A DNA stretch of 64,000 nucleotides from JADLHS01 sp964553795 (GCA_964553795.1 CAZKMR010000009.1:17745-81744); one strand, 5' to 3'. Shown: positions 7,727 through 16,712, counted from the first letter of the stretch. The notes: generated by a model from the sequence alone, not told the origin. Numbers and translations are program-made.

Positions 7727-8301
7727 TCACAGCGTTCGCGAATCGAGGTAGCTCTGCAACAGAATCGCCGCCGCGGTTTTATCCACTTTCTCCTTCCGCT
7801 TATCGCGTCGCACGCCACCTTCGANNNNNNNNNNNNNNNNNNNNNNNNNNNNNNNNNNNNNNNNNNNNNNNNNNNNNNNNNNNNNNNNNNNNNNNNNNNN
7901 NNNNNNNNNNNNNNNNNNNNNNNNGCCGCGGTTTTATCCACTTTCTCCTTCCGCTTATCGCGTCGCACGCCACCTTCGATCAGGAACTTCTGCGCTTGCG
8001 TGGTCGTTAACCGCTCATCCCATAGCTTCAGCGGCACCGTCACGGCATCTTTCAATGCCGCGGCGAATTCCTGCACCTTGAGCGTCGCGGGACCGTAACT
8101 GCCGTCCATGTTGCGTGGCATGCCGATGACGATGAGGCCAATTTCTTTCTCGCGGATAATTTCCTTCAAGCGCGTGAGAAAATCCGCAAACGGCTCGGGC
8201 GCGATGTATTCGAGCGGTTGCGCGATCAGGTGCGTTTCATCGCTCAACGCCACGCCGACGCGGCGCGTGCCGTGATCCAATCCCAAAATTCGCATAGCCA
8301 A
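7727..8301 (-). CDS. ruvX: Putative pre-16S rRNA nuclease / Holliday junction resolvase, interrupted by an assembly gap
   Basis: RuvX/YqgF family RNase H-fold protein, implicated in 16S rRNA 5'-end maturation. The N-terminus MRILGLDHGTRRVGVALSDE carries the first catalytic Asp; LIVIGMPRNMDGSYG and WDERLTT are further family motifs. The gene contains 100 N at 7825-7924 flanked by an exact 55-bp duplication. Collapsing one copy and the Ns restores one frame ending KVDKTAAAILLQSYLDS followed by RTL and a stop at 7729-7727, which is the expected RuvX C-terminus with the final catalytic Asp. So the gene is most likely intact in the organism. The true start may be the ATG at 8295. Confidence 0.88.
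7770..7979. other. Scaffold gap: 100 N flanked by a 55-bp exact duplication
   Basis: Bases 7770-7824 and 7925-7979 are identical (starting GCCGCGGTTTTATCC), with exactly 100 N at 7825-7924 between. This is the signature of two contigs whose ends overlap by one k-mer of 55 and were joined by a default-size gap. It is an assembly artefact, not a biological repeat. Confidence 0.93.
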
Positions 8302-8347
8302 ATCCTAGTGAAGCAGCGCTTGAAACCAAGTCCGCACTGCGCCACGG

Positions 8348-9094
8348 CTACCGCGCCAGATCGCGAAAAGCGCGCACTCGCGCTTCACTGGCGCGGCTGA
8401 AGGAAAATTCCGCCGGACCGAACGTGCGCCCCATGGCCACGCGTGAATTCCGAAAGGTCATGGCACTTTCCTGTGGCGCGCTGGCAGAAACATGAAATTC
8501 TCCCACTCCGGTCGCAGCGAGAATTTTTGGGAGATTGCGTTCGGTGATGCCACCACCGGGCACAATGGTGATTCGGCCCCGCGCCTGGCGAATGAGTGAA
8601 GTAATGGTGTCCAGTCCTTCCACCACCGTTCGCTCCAGGCCCGACGTGAGCACGCGTGCGACGCCCAAGGCAATCAAATCCTCCAAAGCTCGCTCCGCAT
8701 CGCGCACCATGTCGAAGGCGCGATGAAATGTCACCGGCAACGGACGCGCGAGATCAATCAATTCCCTTACGCGCGCCACATCCACCGCGCCATCCGGCGT
8801 GAGCATTCCGAACACCAGCATGTCTGCGCCCGCCTGTTTGGCGAATTGAAGGTCACGCCGCATGACGTCAAACTCCGCGTCGGAATAGCAAAAGTCCGCG
8901 CCCCGCGGCCGGATCATCACCGCAATCGGAATTTTAACCTGCTCGCGCACGGCAGCGAGCAAGCCGGCGCTCGGCGTCAACCCGCCTTCGCACAAATCCT
9001 GGCAGAGTTCGGTCCGATTCGCCCCGCCCGACGCGGCGGCCACGGCGGACTCGACGGAATCAACGCACACTTCAATTACGGTTTGAGAAGGCAT
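8348..9094 (-). CDS. cutC: CutC family protein
   Basis: A 248-aa TIM-barrel protein of the CutC family, once called copper homeostasis proteins; the molecular role is unsettled. Family blocks are clear: IEVCVDSVESAVAAASGGA at the N-terminus, RTELCQDLCEGGLTPS, IPIAVMIRPRGADFCYS, VTFHRAFDM at about 122-130, VLTSGLERTVVEGL and VPGGGITERN. The length is typical. It stands alone on the minus strand between ruvX and ftsY. Confidence 0.93.
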   Translation of the reverse strand: MPSQTVIEVCVDSVESAVAAASGGANRTELCQDLCEGGLTPSAGLLAAVREQVKIPIAVMIRPRGADFCYSDAEFDVMRRDLQFAKQAGADMLVFGMLTPDGAVDVARVRELIDLARPLPVTFHRAFDMVRDAERALEDLIALGVARVLTSGLERTVVEGLDTITSLIRQARGRITIVPGGGITERNLPKILAATGVGEFHVSASAPQESAMTFRNSRVAMGRTFGPAEFSFSRASEARVRAFRDLAR

Positions 9095-9174
9095 ACGTAA
9101 CAGGAATTGTGGCGTAACCGGAACGCAAAGCCAACGCTCATGAACCGATTGCTGGAATTCCGTCGGATCCGAAT

Positions 9175-10086
9175 TTATTCCGCGAACAACGCTTGTGCGA
9201 ATTGTTTGGCGTCGAATGGCTGTAGATCGTCCGGTTGTTCGCCGAGACCGATGAATTTGATCGGCAATCCGAGTTCCTTCTGAATCGCCACGACCATACC
9301 GCCTTTGCTCGTGCCGTCGAGCTTCGTGACGATCAAACCAGTGAGCGGCACCGCTTTGTTGAATTCGCGGGCCTGGTTCAGCGCGTTCATGCCCGTGCTC
9401 CCATCCAGCACCAGCAACACTTCATGCGGCGCGCCGGCGAGTTGTTTGCCGATGACGCGATGCAGTTTGTGCAGTTCCTGCATCAAATTGTGTTTCGTAT
9501 GCAGGCGGCCCGCCGTGTCGATAAAGAGATAATCCGCCTTGCGCGCCTGCGCGGCAGTGACCGCATCATGCGCCACGGCGGCGGCGTCCGCGCCATAATT
9601 GCCGGCGACGACTTCCACCTTCAGGCGCGTGCCCCAGAGTTTGAGTTGTTCAATCGCGGCGGCGCGGAAAGTGTCGCACGCGGCGAGCAGCGCGGTCTGA
9701 TTCTGCGATTGAATGAAGTGCGCGAGCTTGGCGCTTGTCGTGGTTTTGCCCGTGCCATTCACGCCGACGATCGAAACTACTGTCGGACCATTCGGAACTT
9801 TGACCAATTCGGCTTTGTTCGCTGCCAGACTCTTTTCAATTTCCGCCTGCGCTACTGCCAGGTAATCGAGCCCGGATTTCCCCTGCGATTCGTAAGCCTG
9901 CTTCACCGCGTCGAGAATCTGCCGCGTCATCGCCATGCCGAGGTCGGCGGCAATCAGCGCCGCCTCGAGTTCCTCAATGGAGTCGGCGGTCAGCCGGGGA
10001 GAACGCGTGACGATGCGTTTGATTTCCTGCGTCAGTTTGGCGTGCGTTTTGGCGAGGCCGGCTTTGAATTTGGCGAAAAGTCCCAT
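9175..10086 (-). CDS. ftsY: Signal recognition particle receptor FtsY
   Basis: A 303-aa SRP-receptor GTPase that delivers ribosome-nascent chain complexes to the SecYEG translocon. The NG domain is complete: a helical N domain at 1-90, the P-loop GVNGTGKTTTSAKL at 108-121, DTFRAAAIEQLKLW, the G3 motif DTAGRLHTKHNLM, TKLDGTSKGG and the C-terminal GLGEQPDDLQPF. The acidic A domain of the E. coli protein is absent, as in many bacteria. The start is ATG at 10086 (MGLFAKFKAGL), giving a short amphipathic N-terminus that fits membrane association. Confidence 0.97.
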   Translation of the reverse strand: MGLFAKFKAGLAKTHAKLTQEIKRIVTRSPRLTADSIEELEAALIAADLGMAMTRQILDAVKQAYESQGKSGLDYLAVAQAEIEKSLAANKAELVKVPNGPTVVSIVGVNGTGKTTTSAKLAHFIQSQNQTALLAACDTFRAAAIEQLKLWGTRLKVEVVAGNYGADAAAVAHDAVTAAQARKADYLFIDTAGRLHTKHNLMQELHKLHRVIGKQLAGAPHEVLLVLDGSTGMNALNQAREFNKAVPLTGLIVTKLDGTSKGGMVVAIQKELGLPIKFIGLGEQPDDLQPFDAKQFAQALFAE

Positions 10087-10122
10087 TGTAGAATTGCGGA
10101 ATGCAGAATACGGAACGCAAAA

Positions 10123-10962
10123 TTATCGGGCCGGCGCGGATGGTCGGGCCGCCGCCGCAGCCTTCATCTTATCGAAATGCTCCCGCGCGAGTCGCACGGT
10201 GCCAATGAGCGGTTTACCTTTGCTCATGCCATGACAGTCCGAGCCACCGGTCACCAGGAGCTTATGTTTCGCAGCGATAGCGAGATAATGCTGCGATGTA
10301 GCCGGCGGATGTTTGGTGTGAAAACATTCAATGCCGTCGAGTCCCGCCGCCACCAGATCCGGAATGGATTCGTCAGACCGGTTTAACCCGGGATGCGCCA
10401 TCACCGCCAGGCCGTTGGCCTGGTGAATCAATTGAATCGCTTCTAACGCGGACATCTTGGATTTCGGCACCCAAGCGGGTCGGCCTTTTTTGAGAAACCG
10501 CTCGAAGGCTTCGTCCAGCGTGCGGCATTGGCCATTGCGCACCAACGTGCGCGCCACGTGCGGCCGACCGGGCGATTTGCAATTGGCAAGGGCGAACACC
10601 TCATCCGCGTTCAACTTCACCCCAAGCGCATTGATCCGCGCGACCATCTCGCGAATCCGCTCCTGTCGCACGACTTGAAATTTCGCGATTTCCCGGAGCA
10701 ACTGCGCGTTCTGCGGATCCACGAAGTAAGCGAGAATATGCAGTTCGTGATCGTGATGCTCCGCGGTCAGTTCGGTGCCGACGACGAATTCAATCCCGGC
10801 CTTGGCGCATTCCGTCGCGGTCGCCGGACAGCCCTCCACGGTGTCGTGATCCGTCAAGGCGATCGCCCCGAGCCCTTGCTGCTTTGCACGCGCAGCAATC
10901 TCCGTCGGCGTAAACGTGCCATCAGAAAACTGCGAGTGCAGATGCAGGTCGGCGTAACTCAT
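10123..10962 (-). CDS. PHP-domain phosphoesterase (RNase AM-like)
   Basis: A 279-aa PHP-domain metal-dependent phosphoesterase, closest in layout to YciV/RnaseAM-type enzymes that hydrolyse 3',5'-nucleotide bisphosphates and trim RNA 5' ends. Metal ligands are visible in DLHLHSQFSDGT (H7, H9, D14), LTDHDT (D38, H39, D40), the Glu of GTELTAEH, VMAHPGLN and GGSDCHGM near the C-terminus. Its start overlaps the nusB stop (ATGA), so it is probably cotranscribed with nusB. Exact substrate is inferred from the family, not shown. Confidence 0.88.
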   Translation of the reverse strand: MSYADLHLHSQFSDGTFTPTEIAARAKQQGLGAIALTDHDTVEGCPATATECAKAGIEFVVGTELTAEHHDHELHILAYFVDPQNAQLLREIAKFQVVRQERIREMVARINALGVKLNADEVFALANCKSPGRPHVARTLVRNGQCRTLDEAFERFLKKGRPAWVPKSKMSALEAIQLIHQANGLAVMAHPGLNRSDESIPDLVAAGLDGIECFHTKHPPATSQHYLAIAAKHKLLVTGGSDCHGMSKGKPLIGTVRLAREHFDKMKAAAAARPSAPAR

Positions 10963-11465
10963 TTCACATTGCGGGCGGGACGCATCAACTCGGCTTTGAC
11001 CTTGTCGAGGATGCCATTGACGAATTTGCCACTGTCCTGGGTGGAGAATTTCTTCGCGATGTCCACCGCCTCATTGATGCTGACGACCGGGGGAATGTCC
11101 TCGCGATGCAACATCTCGTAAATTGCCAGGCGCAGGATATTGCGATCCACGGCCGCGATGCGGTTAAAGTCCCAGTTGCGCACGTGCCGCTTGATATGCT
11201 CATCAATCTCGGCGCGATACTGAAGCGTACCGCGGATGAGCGGCTCGGCGAAAAGTCGGGTTTCCGCCTCGCCCGCGGACGGCGGAGGTAATTCGACGGC
11301 CTCACCCCAAGTCGCCTTGCCCTTTTCAATGGCAAGCGCGGCGGCGCGTTGCGAATCCCAGAATTCATTAAGTGCGCCCTCGATATCCTCGGGCGGATTC
11401 AAATCGTGCTGGAACAAGAACTGGACGGCGCGTTCGCGCGCTTCGCGGCGTTTACCCATAAACAT
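10959..11465 (-). CDS. nusB: Transcription antitermination factor NusB
   Basis: A 168-aa NusB, an all-helical protein that with NusE/S10 binds boxA RNA and supports rRNA antitermination. Evident blocks are GKRREARERAVQFLFQHDLN at the N-terminus, EIDEHIKRHVRNWDFNRIAAV and ILRLAIYEMLH, then PPVVSINEAVDIAKKFS and SGKFVNGILDKV. Start is ATG 11465 (MFMGKRRE) or ATG 11459; the open frame continues further up to 11570 but without homology. The stop overlaps the start of the PHP gene. Confidence 0.95.
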   Translation of the reverse strand: MFMGKRREARERAVQFLFQHDLNPPEDIEGALNEFWDSQRAAALAIEKGKATWGEAVELPPPSAGEAETRLFAEPLIRGTLQYRAEIDEHIKRHVRNWDFNRIAAVDRNILRLAIYEMLHREDIPPVVSINEAVDIAKKFSTQDSGKFVNGILDKVKAELMRPARNVK

Positions 11466-11588
11466 GGATACGATGCCGGAGAATGGGGGAGCGCGAAATG
11501 AAAAATTTGGGCGCAGGACCGCACCCGCCGGGATGAGAATTGGCTTGCTCCCGGCGGAGGGGTTGCGCATCGTAATCTCGCTGGAAGA

Positions 11589-11673
11589 GCCCGCGTGGCG
11601 GAATTGGCAGACGCGCTAGATTCAGGTTCTAGTGAGTAACATCGTACAGGTTCAAGTCCTGTCGCGGGCACCA
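11589..11673 (+). tRNA. tRNA-Leu (anticodon CAG)
   Basis: An 85-nt type II tRNA with a long variable arm. The acceptor stem GCCCGCG pairs with CGCGGGC, followed by an encoded ACCA. The anticodon stem CTAGA/TCTAG encloses the loop TTCAGGT, giving anticodon CAG. The T-arm contains GGTTCAAGTCC. Confidence 0.96.
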
Positions 11674-11707
11674 CTTGAGAAACTCCACACCGGCCAAACA
11701 TCCGCAC

Positions 11708-11784
11708 GCATCCGTAGCTCAACTGGATAGAGCTTCTGACTTCGGATCAGAAGGTTGCAGGTTCAAATCCTGCCGGATGCACCA
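11708..11784 (+). tRNA. tRNA-Arg (anticodon TCG)
   Basis: A 77-nt tRNA with acceptor stem GCATCCG/CGGATGC and encoded CCA. The anticodon stem TCTGA/TCAGA encloses CTTCGGA, giving anticodon TCG, which reads CGN arginine codons. It follows the tRNA-Leu by 34 bp in the same direction and probably shares its transcript. Confidence 0.96.
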
Positions 11785-11874
11785 TTTTCAATCACCTGCG
11801 GATTAGAAAAAGTCCGCACGTGGTTTCTTCCTGACAAATCCCTGACAAATGGAGGCGGATCGGAGGCAATCTAT

Positions 11875-11961
11875 ATCAAGAAAGCGCACTCCCTGCTTCG
11901 CCAGCCGGTCCAGGTTCGGCGTCTCGTAAAATGTGCTGCCATAACACCCAAGGTCCGCCCA
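11875..11961 (-). pseudogene. Sulfatase gene remnant
   Basis: On the minus strand, 29 codons without start or stop read WADLGCYGSTFYETPNLDR followed by LAKQGVRFLD. This is the N-terminal block just after the first metal-binding Asp pair in type I sulfatases. No catalytic Cys motif or other sulfatase sequence surrounds it, so it is a fragment of a lost gene. It is not a copy of either intact sulfatase in the window, which differ at several of these positions. The adjacent CCTGACAAAT direct repeat (11830-11839 and 11841-11850) is unexplained. Confidence 0.75.
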
Positions 11962-11970
11962 TTGCCGGTT

Positions 11971-13653
11971 TCATCGGTTCGCTTGATTTGGTAATGAAAG
12001 TTCAATCGCGCCCAGATCGGGTTGGCCAATAATCCGGCGACCTAAAATGTCGTGCTCCACCTCCAGGCCTGAGGGCAAACCGATCGCATCATTAGGAATG
12101 TGCGGAATGGCTACGCCGCGATTCCGAACGAGGTCTGTGTTCCTTGGGATGTAGTCTTCCAACCGCAGGCCACCGCCGTTTTGAAACTCAGGATCGCCAA
12201 TGACGGGAGATTGGTCTTGAAGCACCGAGTCCGCCGGCCAGTTGTCAGCGCGCAAAAACAAATTGTTCTGGAACACCACATTCGGAATCGCTGCGTTTTT
12301 GCCGTTGTCGGGACGATTCTGATCGCCCAACACGGTTTCGCTGCGGCCGAGAATGTGAAAGATATTGTTCGCGATCAGCACCCCGCGCGCCGTATTGGCC
12401 ACGGCGAATTTGGCGGCGAGGTCGGCGCGGACATAGATGGTGTTGTTGTAAAAATAAGTATTGAACGGACCGGTGCGCGGGCCTTTGTCGCCGGTGTATC
12501 CGCTCAACCAAAATGTCTTTCCTTCCTGAAACGCGCCGTTGCGGCCTTTCACCCGATGGCCGTCATTGACACTGATGTTGTAGCGGTAGGCGATGTTGTG
12601 ATTGTTACCCAGCACCTCGCAAAAACCACCGGCGTTGTTGGCGCTGAGGTTGTGTTGCACGACGATGTTCCGGCAGTGGAAATCAATGTGGACGCCGGCG
12701 GAATCACCCGGGCCATTCGCATTTATAAATCGGCTGCGCTCAATCACCACGTCACTGCTTTGCCAGGTCCACAGCCCGCTGCCGCGCCCCCAATTGCGCG
12801 TGTCGCTGGTGCTGCCCGAGCCGGTGACATCGAGTTCGCGAAACTGGCCGCCGCGCAGCCCGGACATCTGGACGCCCGGACCGCCGGTGTTTTTCACGTG
12901 CAATCGCTGCACGGTGACGTTTTGCAGGCCGTTGCTCGGCGCGGTGAATTTCAGTCCGGTATGACTGACGTTCGCGATCATACAATCTTGAACCCTGATG
13001 TCGCTGAGGCGGGCCGCGGGTGAATTCACGAGGAAGCGAATCCCCCAGCCGTAATGTTGCGTGCCGTTCGCCGTGCGCACTTCCTCAGCGCTGCGCACAA
13101 AACCGGGCGATTCGTAAAACACCTCGCGAATCACGAGATTGGAAAGCGTGAAACCCGAATATTCTCCGGCACGACTGGCCAGCACCAAGACTCCGCAGCG
13201 CATGTCAAAGTGCCCCGGCGTCTCCCGATTCATGCCGCCACCGTTGCCGGTGATCTGCAGATTCTCAACCCGAACTTGGGCGGTGTTTCGCAACAGAATC
13301 CCGGCGGAATGTCCGGTCGCATCAATGGTGGCAAGTTTGTTGGTCGCGGTATCGTCCACCGCGTAAGTGGAAATGACAATGGGCGTGGCCGCCGTTCCAG
13401 CAACCTCATCCAACGTCAACTGACCCTTGAAGATTTCCTCCGCCGCCAGCAACACACGATCTCCCGCTTGCAGCGGCAGCGCGCTCGCCCGCGCCAGGCT
13501 CCGCAGCGGCGCGTTCCGACTCGCCCCAGGATTGGCATCGTCGCCCAATCTTGGATGCAGGTAATAACTCGCGGCGGGGCAATAACTGGTGGCGCCGAGC
13601 AGCGCGAGAAATATCCAGCGCCTCCACCGAGTTGAATTATATCGCGGGATCAT
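11971..13653 (-). CDS. Secreted right-handed parallel beta-helix protein
   Basis: A 560-aa secreted protein: an N-terminal signal segment (RRWIFLALLGATSYCPA) and then SYYLHPRLGDDANPGASRNAP, the opening typical of beta-helix (PbH1-repeat) polysaccharide-active or binding proteins. The centre consists of repeated strands such as VRVENLQITGNGGG, VTVQRLHVKNTGG, DVVIERSRFINANG, IVVQHNLSANNAGG and VLIANNIFHILG. It ends with the common GQPDLGAIEL motif. It may be a polysaccharide lyase or a carbohydrate-binding surface protein; no catalytic residues can be assigned. Its ATG overlaps the stop of the upstream sulfatase (ATGA), so it belongs to the polysaccharide operon. Confidence 0.82.
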   Translation of the reverse strand: MIPRYNSTRWRRWIFLALLGATSYCPAASYYLHPRLGDDANPGASRNAPLRSLARASALPLQAGDRVLLAAEEIFKGQLTLDEVAGTAATPIVISTYAVDDTATNKLATIDATGHSAGILLRNTAQVRVENLQITGNGGGMNRETPGHFDMRCGVLVLASRAGEYSGFTLSNLVIREVFYESPGFVRSAEEVRTANGTQHYGWGIRFLVNSPAARLSDIRVQDCMIANVSHTGLKFTAPSNGLQNVTVQRLHVKNTGGPGVQMSGLRGGQFRELDVTGSGSTSDTRNWGRGSGLWTWQSSDVVIERSRFINANGPGDSAGVHIDFHCRNIVVQHNLSANNAGGFCEVLGNNHNIAYRYNISVNDGHRVKGRNGAFQEGKTFWLSGYTGDKGPRTGPFNTYFYNNTIYVRADLAAKFAVANTARGVLIANNIFHILGRSETVLGDQNRPDNGKNAAIPNVVFQNNLFLRADNWPADSVLQDQSPVIGDPEFQNGGGLRLEDYIPRNTDLVRNRGVAIPHIPNDAIGLPSGLEVEHDILGRRIIGQPDLGAIELSLPNQANR

Positions 13654-15245
13654 TGGGCGGGCGCGTTCTTGAGCGCGTTGAGTCGGCTGCGCATTTCCGC
13701 CACGCGCTCGGGATATTTTGCCGCGAGGTTGGTGGTTTCGTTCGGGTCCTCCGCGAGGTTGAACAGCAGCGGTTCGGGGAGGCGGCTCGCGGAGAATCGG
13801 GCCGCCGAGGGGTCCGCGCCGCTGCCGATGTTGGCCGCGTGACCTTTCGCGTTGGCCGGGATGAATTTCCAGTCACCCTGCCGCAGCGCCAGCAGGTCCG
13901 AAATCCCATGCAACACCGTATGGTCGCGCACGGGTTCCTGCGTTTTGCCCAACAACACACCAGACAAGTCCATGCTGTCCGGCGCGACGGATTTCGGCAC
14001 GTTCTGCCCAGTGAGGGCCGCCAGCGTGGCGTAAATGTCCACCAGACTGAAGATTTGATCGCTGACGCGCGGTTTGATTTGCGCCGGCCAGCGGGCAATC
14101 ATCGGCACGCGGCAACCGCCTTCAAAAACGAGATACTTCCAACCGCGCAAGCCGGCGGTGGGTTCATGCCCGTTCAAGTCCTCAACGGAACGATCGTAGT
14201 AGCCGTCGAACAGAATCGCGCCGTTGTCGCTGGAGAAAATGATCAGCGTGTTGTCAGTCAAACCCAGCCGATCCAGCGTCTTCATGATTTCGCCCACCTG
14301 CCAATCAATTTGCTCAACGACATCCCCGCGCACCCCGGTATCACTTTTCCCGACGAACGGCGGCTCGGCCACGCGCGGGACGTGCGGCTCAAACATGCCC
14401 ACGTTGAGGAAGAAGGTGTCATTCTTGTGTCGTTCGATGAACTCGACGGATTTGGCCACGACCGTCGTCGCGAGTTCCTCGTCCTTGAACCGCGCCGCTT
14501 GGCCGCCTTTCATGAAGCCGATCCGGCTGATGCCATTGACGATCGTGCCGGAGTGTTGCTTGTCGGCTTTTTGTTTCAACAGGTCCGGGCGTTCGATGCC
14601 AGTAGGGTCATCACTGAGATTGGTGACGTAACTGACCACAATCGGGTCGGCTGGATCCAATCCAACGACGCGATGGTTCTCCACCCAGACACTCGGCACG
14701 CGATCCACGGTGGCCGGGATGATGTGCGAATAATCAAACCCGACCTCGAGCGGTCCGGGCTTCACGGCGCCATTGAAGTCCACCGGCGTTTGTCCGTCGC
14801 CCAAACCGAGATGCCATTTGCCCACGACCCCCGTTTTGTAACCCGCCTGTCGCAACATCGCCGGCAACGTAAGCCGGCCCGGCTCGATGCATAACGGCGC
14901 GTCACCGTCGAGAATGCTGTTCTTCCGCTCCTTTTGCCGCCAGGCGTATTCACCGGTGAGCAACGAATAGCGTGACGGCGTGCAAGTGGACGATGGAGCG
15001 TAGCCTTGGGTGAAACGCACGCCTTCCGCCGCAAGCCGATCCACATTTGGAGTTTTGATTTTCGTGGCCCCGTAACAACCGAGATCGCCGTAACCGAGAT
15101 CGTCGGTGATGATGAGCACGATATTCGGCTTGGCCGGCGTGGCCGCGGCGGCTGCCGGAGCAGCGCTGAGTAAAAACAATCCGGTTGCAGCCAGAAGCGT
15201 GGTCGTGAGCAGGTACTTCATTGTTGAGTAGATCGAGTCAATCAT
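13650..15245 (-). CDS. Exported type I sulfatase (arylsulfatase-like)
   Basis: A 531-aa alkaline-phosphatase-superfamily sulfatase that would remove sulfate esters outside the cytoplasm. After a signal peptide at about 9-35, the metal-binding IITDDLGYGDLGCYG (D48, D49) and the formylglycine motif C88-T-P-S-R are visible, then GKWHLG and IIFSSDNGA. The Cys form requires an FGE-type or anaerobic maturase, not seen here. The start at 15245 is supported by AAGGA six bases upstream and overlaps the stop of the preceding sulfatase by eight bases. With the second sulfatase and the agarase-like enzyme it points to a sulfated polysaccharide. Confidence 0.93.
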   Translation of the reverse strand: MIDSIYSTMKYLLTTTLLAATGLFLLSAAPAAAAATPAKPNIVLIITDDLGYGDLGCYGATKIKTPNVDRLAAEGVRFTQGYAPSSTCTPSRYSLLTGEYAWRQKERKNSILDGDAPLCIEPGRLTLPAMLRQAGYKTGVVGKWHLGLGDGQTPVDFNGAVKPGPLEVGFDYSHIIPATVDRVPSVWVENHRVVGLDPADPIVVSYVTNLSDDPTGIERPDLLKQKADKQHSGTIVNGISRIGFMKGGQAARFKDEELATTVVAKSVEFIERHKNDTFFLNVGMFEPHVPRVAEPPFVGKSDTGVRGDVVEQIDWQVGEIMKTLDRLGLTDNTLIIFSSDNGAILFDGYYDRSVEDLNGHEPTAGLRGWKYLVFEGGCRVPMIARWPAQIKPRVSDQIFSLVDIYATLAALTGQNVPKSVAPDSMDLSGVLLGKTQEPVRDHTVLHGISDLLALRQGDWKFIPANAKGHAANIGSGADPSAARFSASRLPEPLLFNLAEDPNETTNLAAKYPERVAEMRSRLNALKNAPAQ

Positions 15246-16695
15246 CGGTAGTCCTTCGCGCGGCGGGTGGATTTTGCCCGCGCACTATCAGGCCCTCAAA
15301 AACCGGAGGGATGAGTTGTGCTGCCCACGCCAGCCGCAGCTTTTCCATTTCTGCGAGAATGTCAGGCTGCGCGGTGGAAACATCCTTCAATTCGCCCAAG
15401 TCGGCGGCCAGATTGTAAAGTTGCGGTGGCTCGGCGGACCGGGGAATGACCAACTTGTAATCGCCGCGCCGCACCGCAAACGCACCTTGATCAAATTTGC
15501 GCAGGTAAACGCCGGCATGTGGCGCGTTCGTATTCTGACCCGTGAGATACGGCATGAGATTTACGCCATCGAGCGGGCGCGCGGAATCAATGGGCGCCCC
15601 CGCGAGTGCAGCGATGGTGGCGAAGATATCGAGCGAGAGAACCGGCTGGTCATACACGAGTCCCTTGGGTAGCCGCCCGGGCCATTGGGCGGCGAACGGC
15701 ACGCGAATGCCGCCCTCCCAAGCATCGCTTTTGCCGCCGCGCAACGGACCATTGTTTGACGCATTTGCCTGTTCGGGTCCGCCGTTGTCGGACAGGAAAA
15801 ATACCAGCGTGTTCGTCTCCAGATTCAGTTCGCGCACTTGGGCAAGCAGACGGCCGACGCCGTCGTCCACCGCACTCAGCATCGCGGCGTAAGTACGGCG
15901 TTGCGGATTTTTGAGGTTCGGGAAGCGGCTTAAATATTTTTCCGACGCCTGCATCGGGGTGTGCGGCGCGTTGTATGCGAGATAAAGGAAGAACGGTTTG
16001 TCCTGGTTCCGCGTCACGAACTGCACAGCCGCATCCGAGAATTCATCCGTGAGATACTGCGTCGTGCGGACTGGCTCGTGATTGCGCATCATCCAGAGGC
16101 GATAGCTCTGACCTTCATCCATGGCGCGCCGCGTTTCCTTGAGCGTCAACTCTTCCGGAAAGTAACGCGCCCCGCCGCCGAGATGGCCGAAGAACTCGTT
16201 GAAGCCACGCTGGAACGGATGCAAATCCGGATGCGCGCCGAGATGCCATTTGCCAATGATGCCGCTGTGATAACCCACTTTTCCCAGCGCGGCGGCCAGG
16301 GTGGTTTCCGTCAATGCCAAACCGGAAACCCGATTGCCGGGCTGGAAGCGGGGATTGCGTTCGTAGCCGAACCGCTGCGGATAACGACCGGTGATGAACC
16401 CCGCGCGACTCGGCGAACAGACGGGATAAACCACATAGCCGCTGGTGAAGCGCACGCCGTTCTGTGCGATGGAATCCAGATGCGGTGTTGGGATGTCCTT
16501 GCAGCCGTTGAAACCGACATCGGCATAACCCTGATCGTCCGTCATGATGACGATGAGATTGGGCGGGCGATTGGTTTTGGCCGAAGCGGGAACAACCCCA
16601 AGCAGCGAAGCCACGATGGCAATCATCAAAAAGAATCTGTTCCCCTGGCCAGGAGACTCACTGCTCCGACTTGATTGGTGGTGATAGGCGTTCAT
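15238..16695 (-). CDS. Exported type I sulfatase, second paralogue
   Basis: A 485-aa sulfatase with a signal anchor or peptide at about 20-39. The active-site motif is C93-S-P-S-R, preceded by IVIMTDDQGYADVGFNG with the metal-binding Asp pair. GIIGKWHLGAHPDLHPFQRG, FFLSDNGGPEQ and YKLVIPRS follow as in the family. It differs strongly from its downstream neighbour, so the two probably attack different sulfate positions. Start is ATG 16695, 17 bp after the agarase-like stop; the reading frame is open up to 16782 but overlaps that gene. The window also holds the remains of a third sulfatase at 11875. Confidence 0.92.
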   Translation of the reverse strand: MNAYHHQSSRSSESPGQGNRFFLMIAIVASLLGVVPASAKTNRPPNLIVIMTDDQGYADVGFNGCKDIPTPHLDSIAQNGVRFTSGYVVYPVCSPSRAGFITGRYPQRFGYERNPRFQPGNRVSGLALTETTLAAALGKVGYHSGIIGKWHLGAHPDLHPFQRGFNEFFGHLGGGARYFPEELTLKETRRAMDEGQSYRLWMMRNHEPVRTTQYLTDEFSDAAVQFVTRNQDKPFFLYLAYNAPHTPMQASEKYLSRFPNLKNPQRRTYAAMLSAVDDGVGRLLAQVRELNLETNTLVFFLSDNGGPEQANASNNGPLRGGKSDAWEGGIRVPFAAQWPGRLPKGLVYDQPVLSLDIFATIAALAGAPIDSARPLDGVNLMPYLTGQNTNAPHAGVYLRKFDQGAFAVRRGDYKLVIPRSAEPPQLYNLAADLGELKDVSTAQPDILAEMEKLRLAWAAQLIPPVFEGLIVRGQNPPAARRTTDD

Positions 16696-16712
16696 TGAAA
16701 AATCAGGTCGGT

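Noticed and set aside
7770..7979. A direct repeat or insertion target within ruvX
   Set aside because: The copies flank an N run and match a k-mer overlap; it is an assembly artefact.
9235..10386. A 383-aa open frame on the plus strand opposite ftsY and the PHP gene
   Set aside because: It is exactly antisense to genes with clear motifs, is rich in Arg/His/Gly as expected for the opposite frame of GC-rich coding DNA, and has no domain.
11785..11860. A phage or island attachment site downstream of tRNA-Arg
   Set aside because: No integrase and no duplicated tRNA 3' end is visible in the window; the short CCTGACAAAT repeat alone is not enough.
13551..14894. A 447-aa plus-strand frame opposite the sulfatase
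   Set aside because: The sulfatase on the other strand has the catalytic motif and metal sites; this frame has none.
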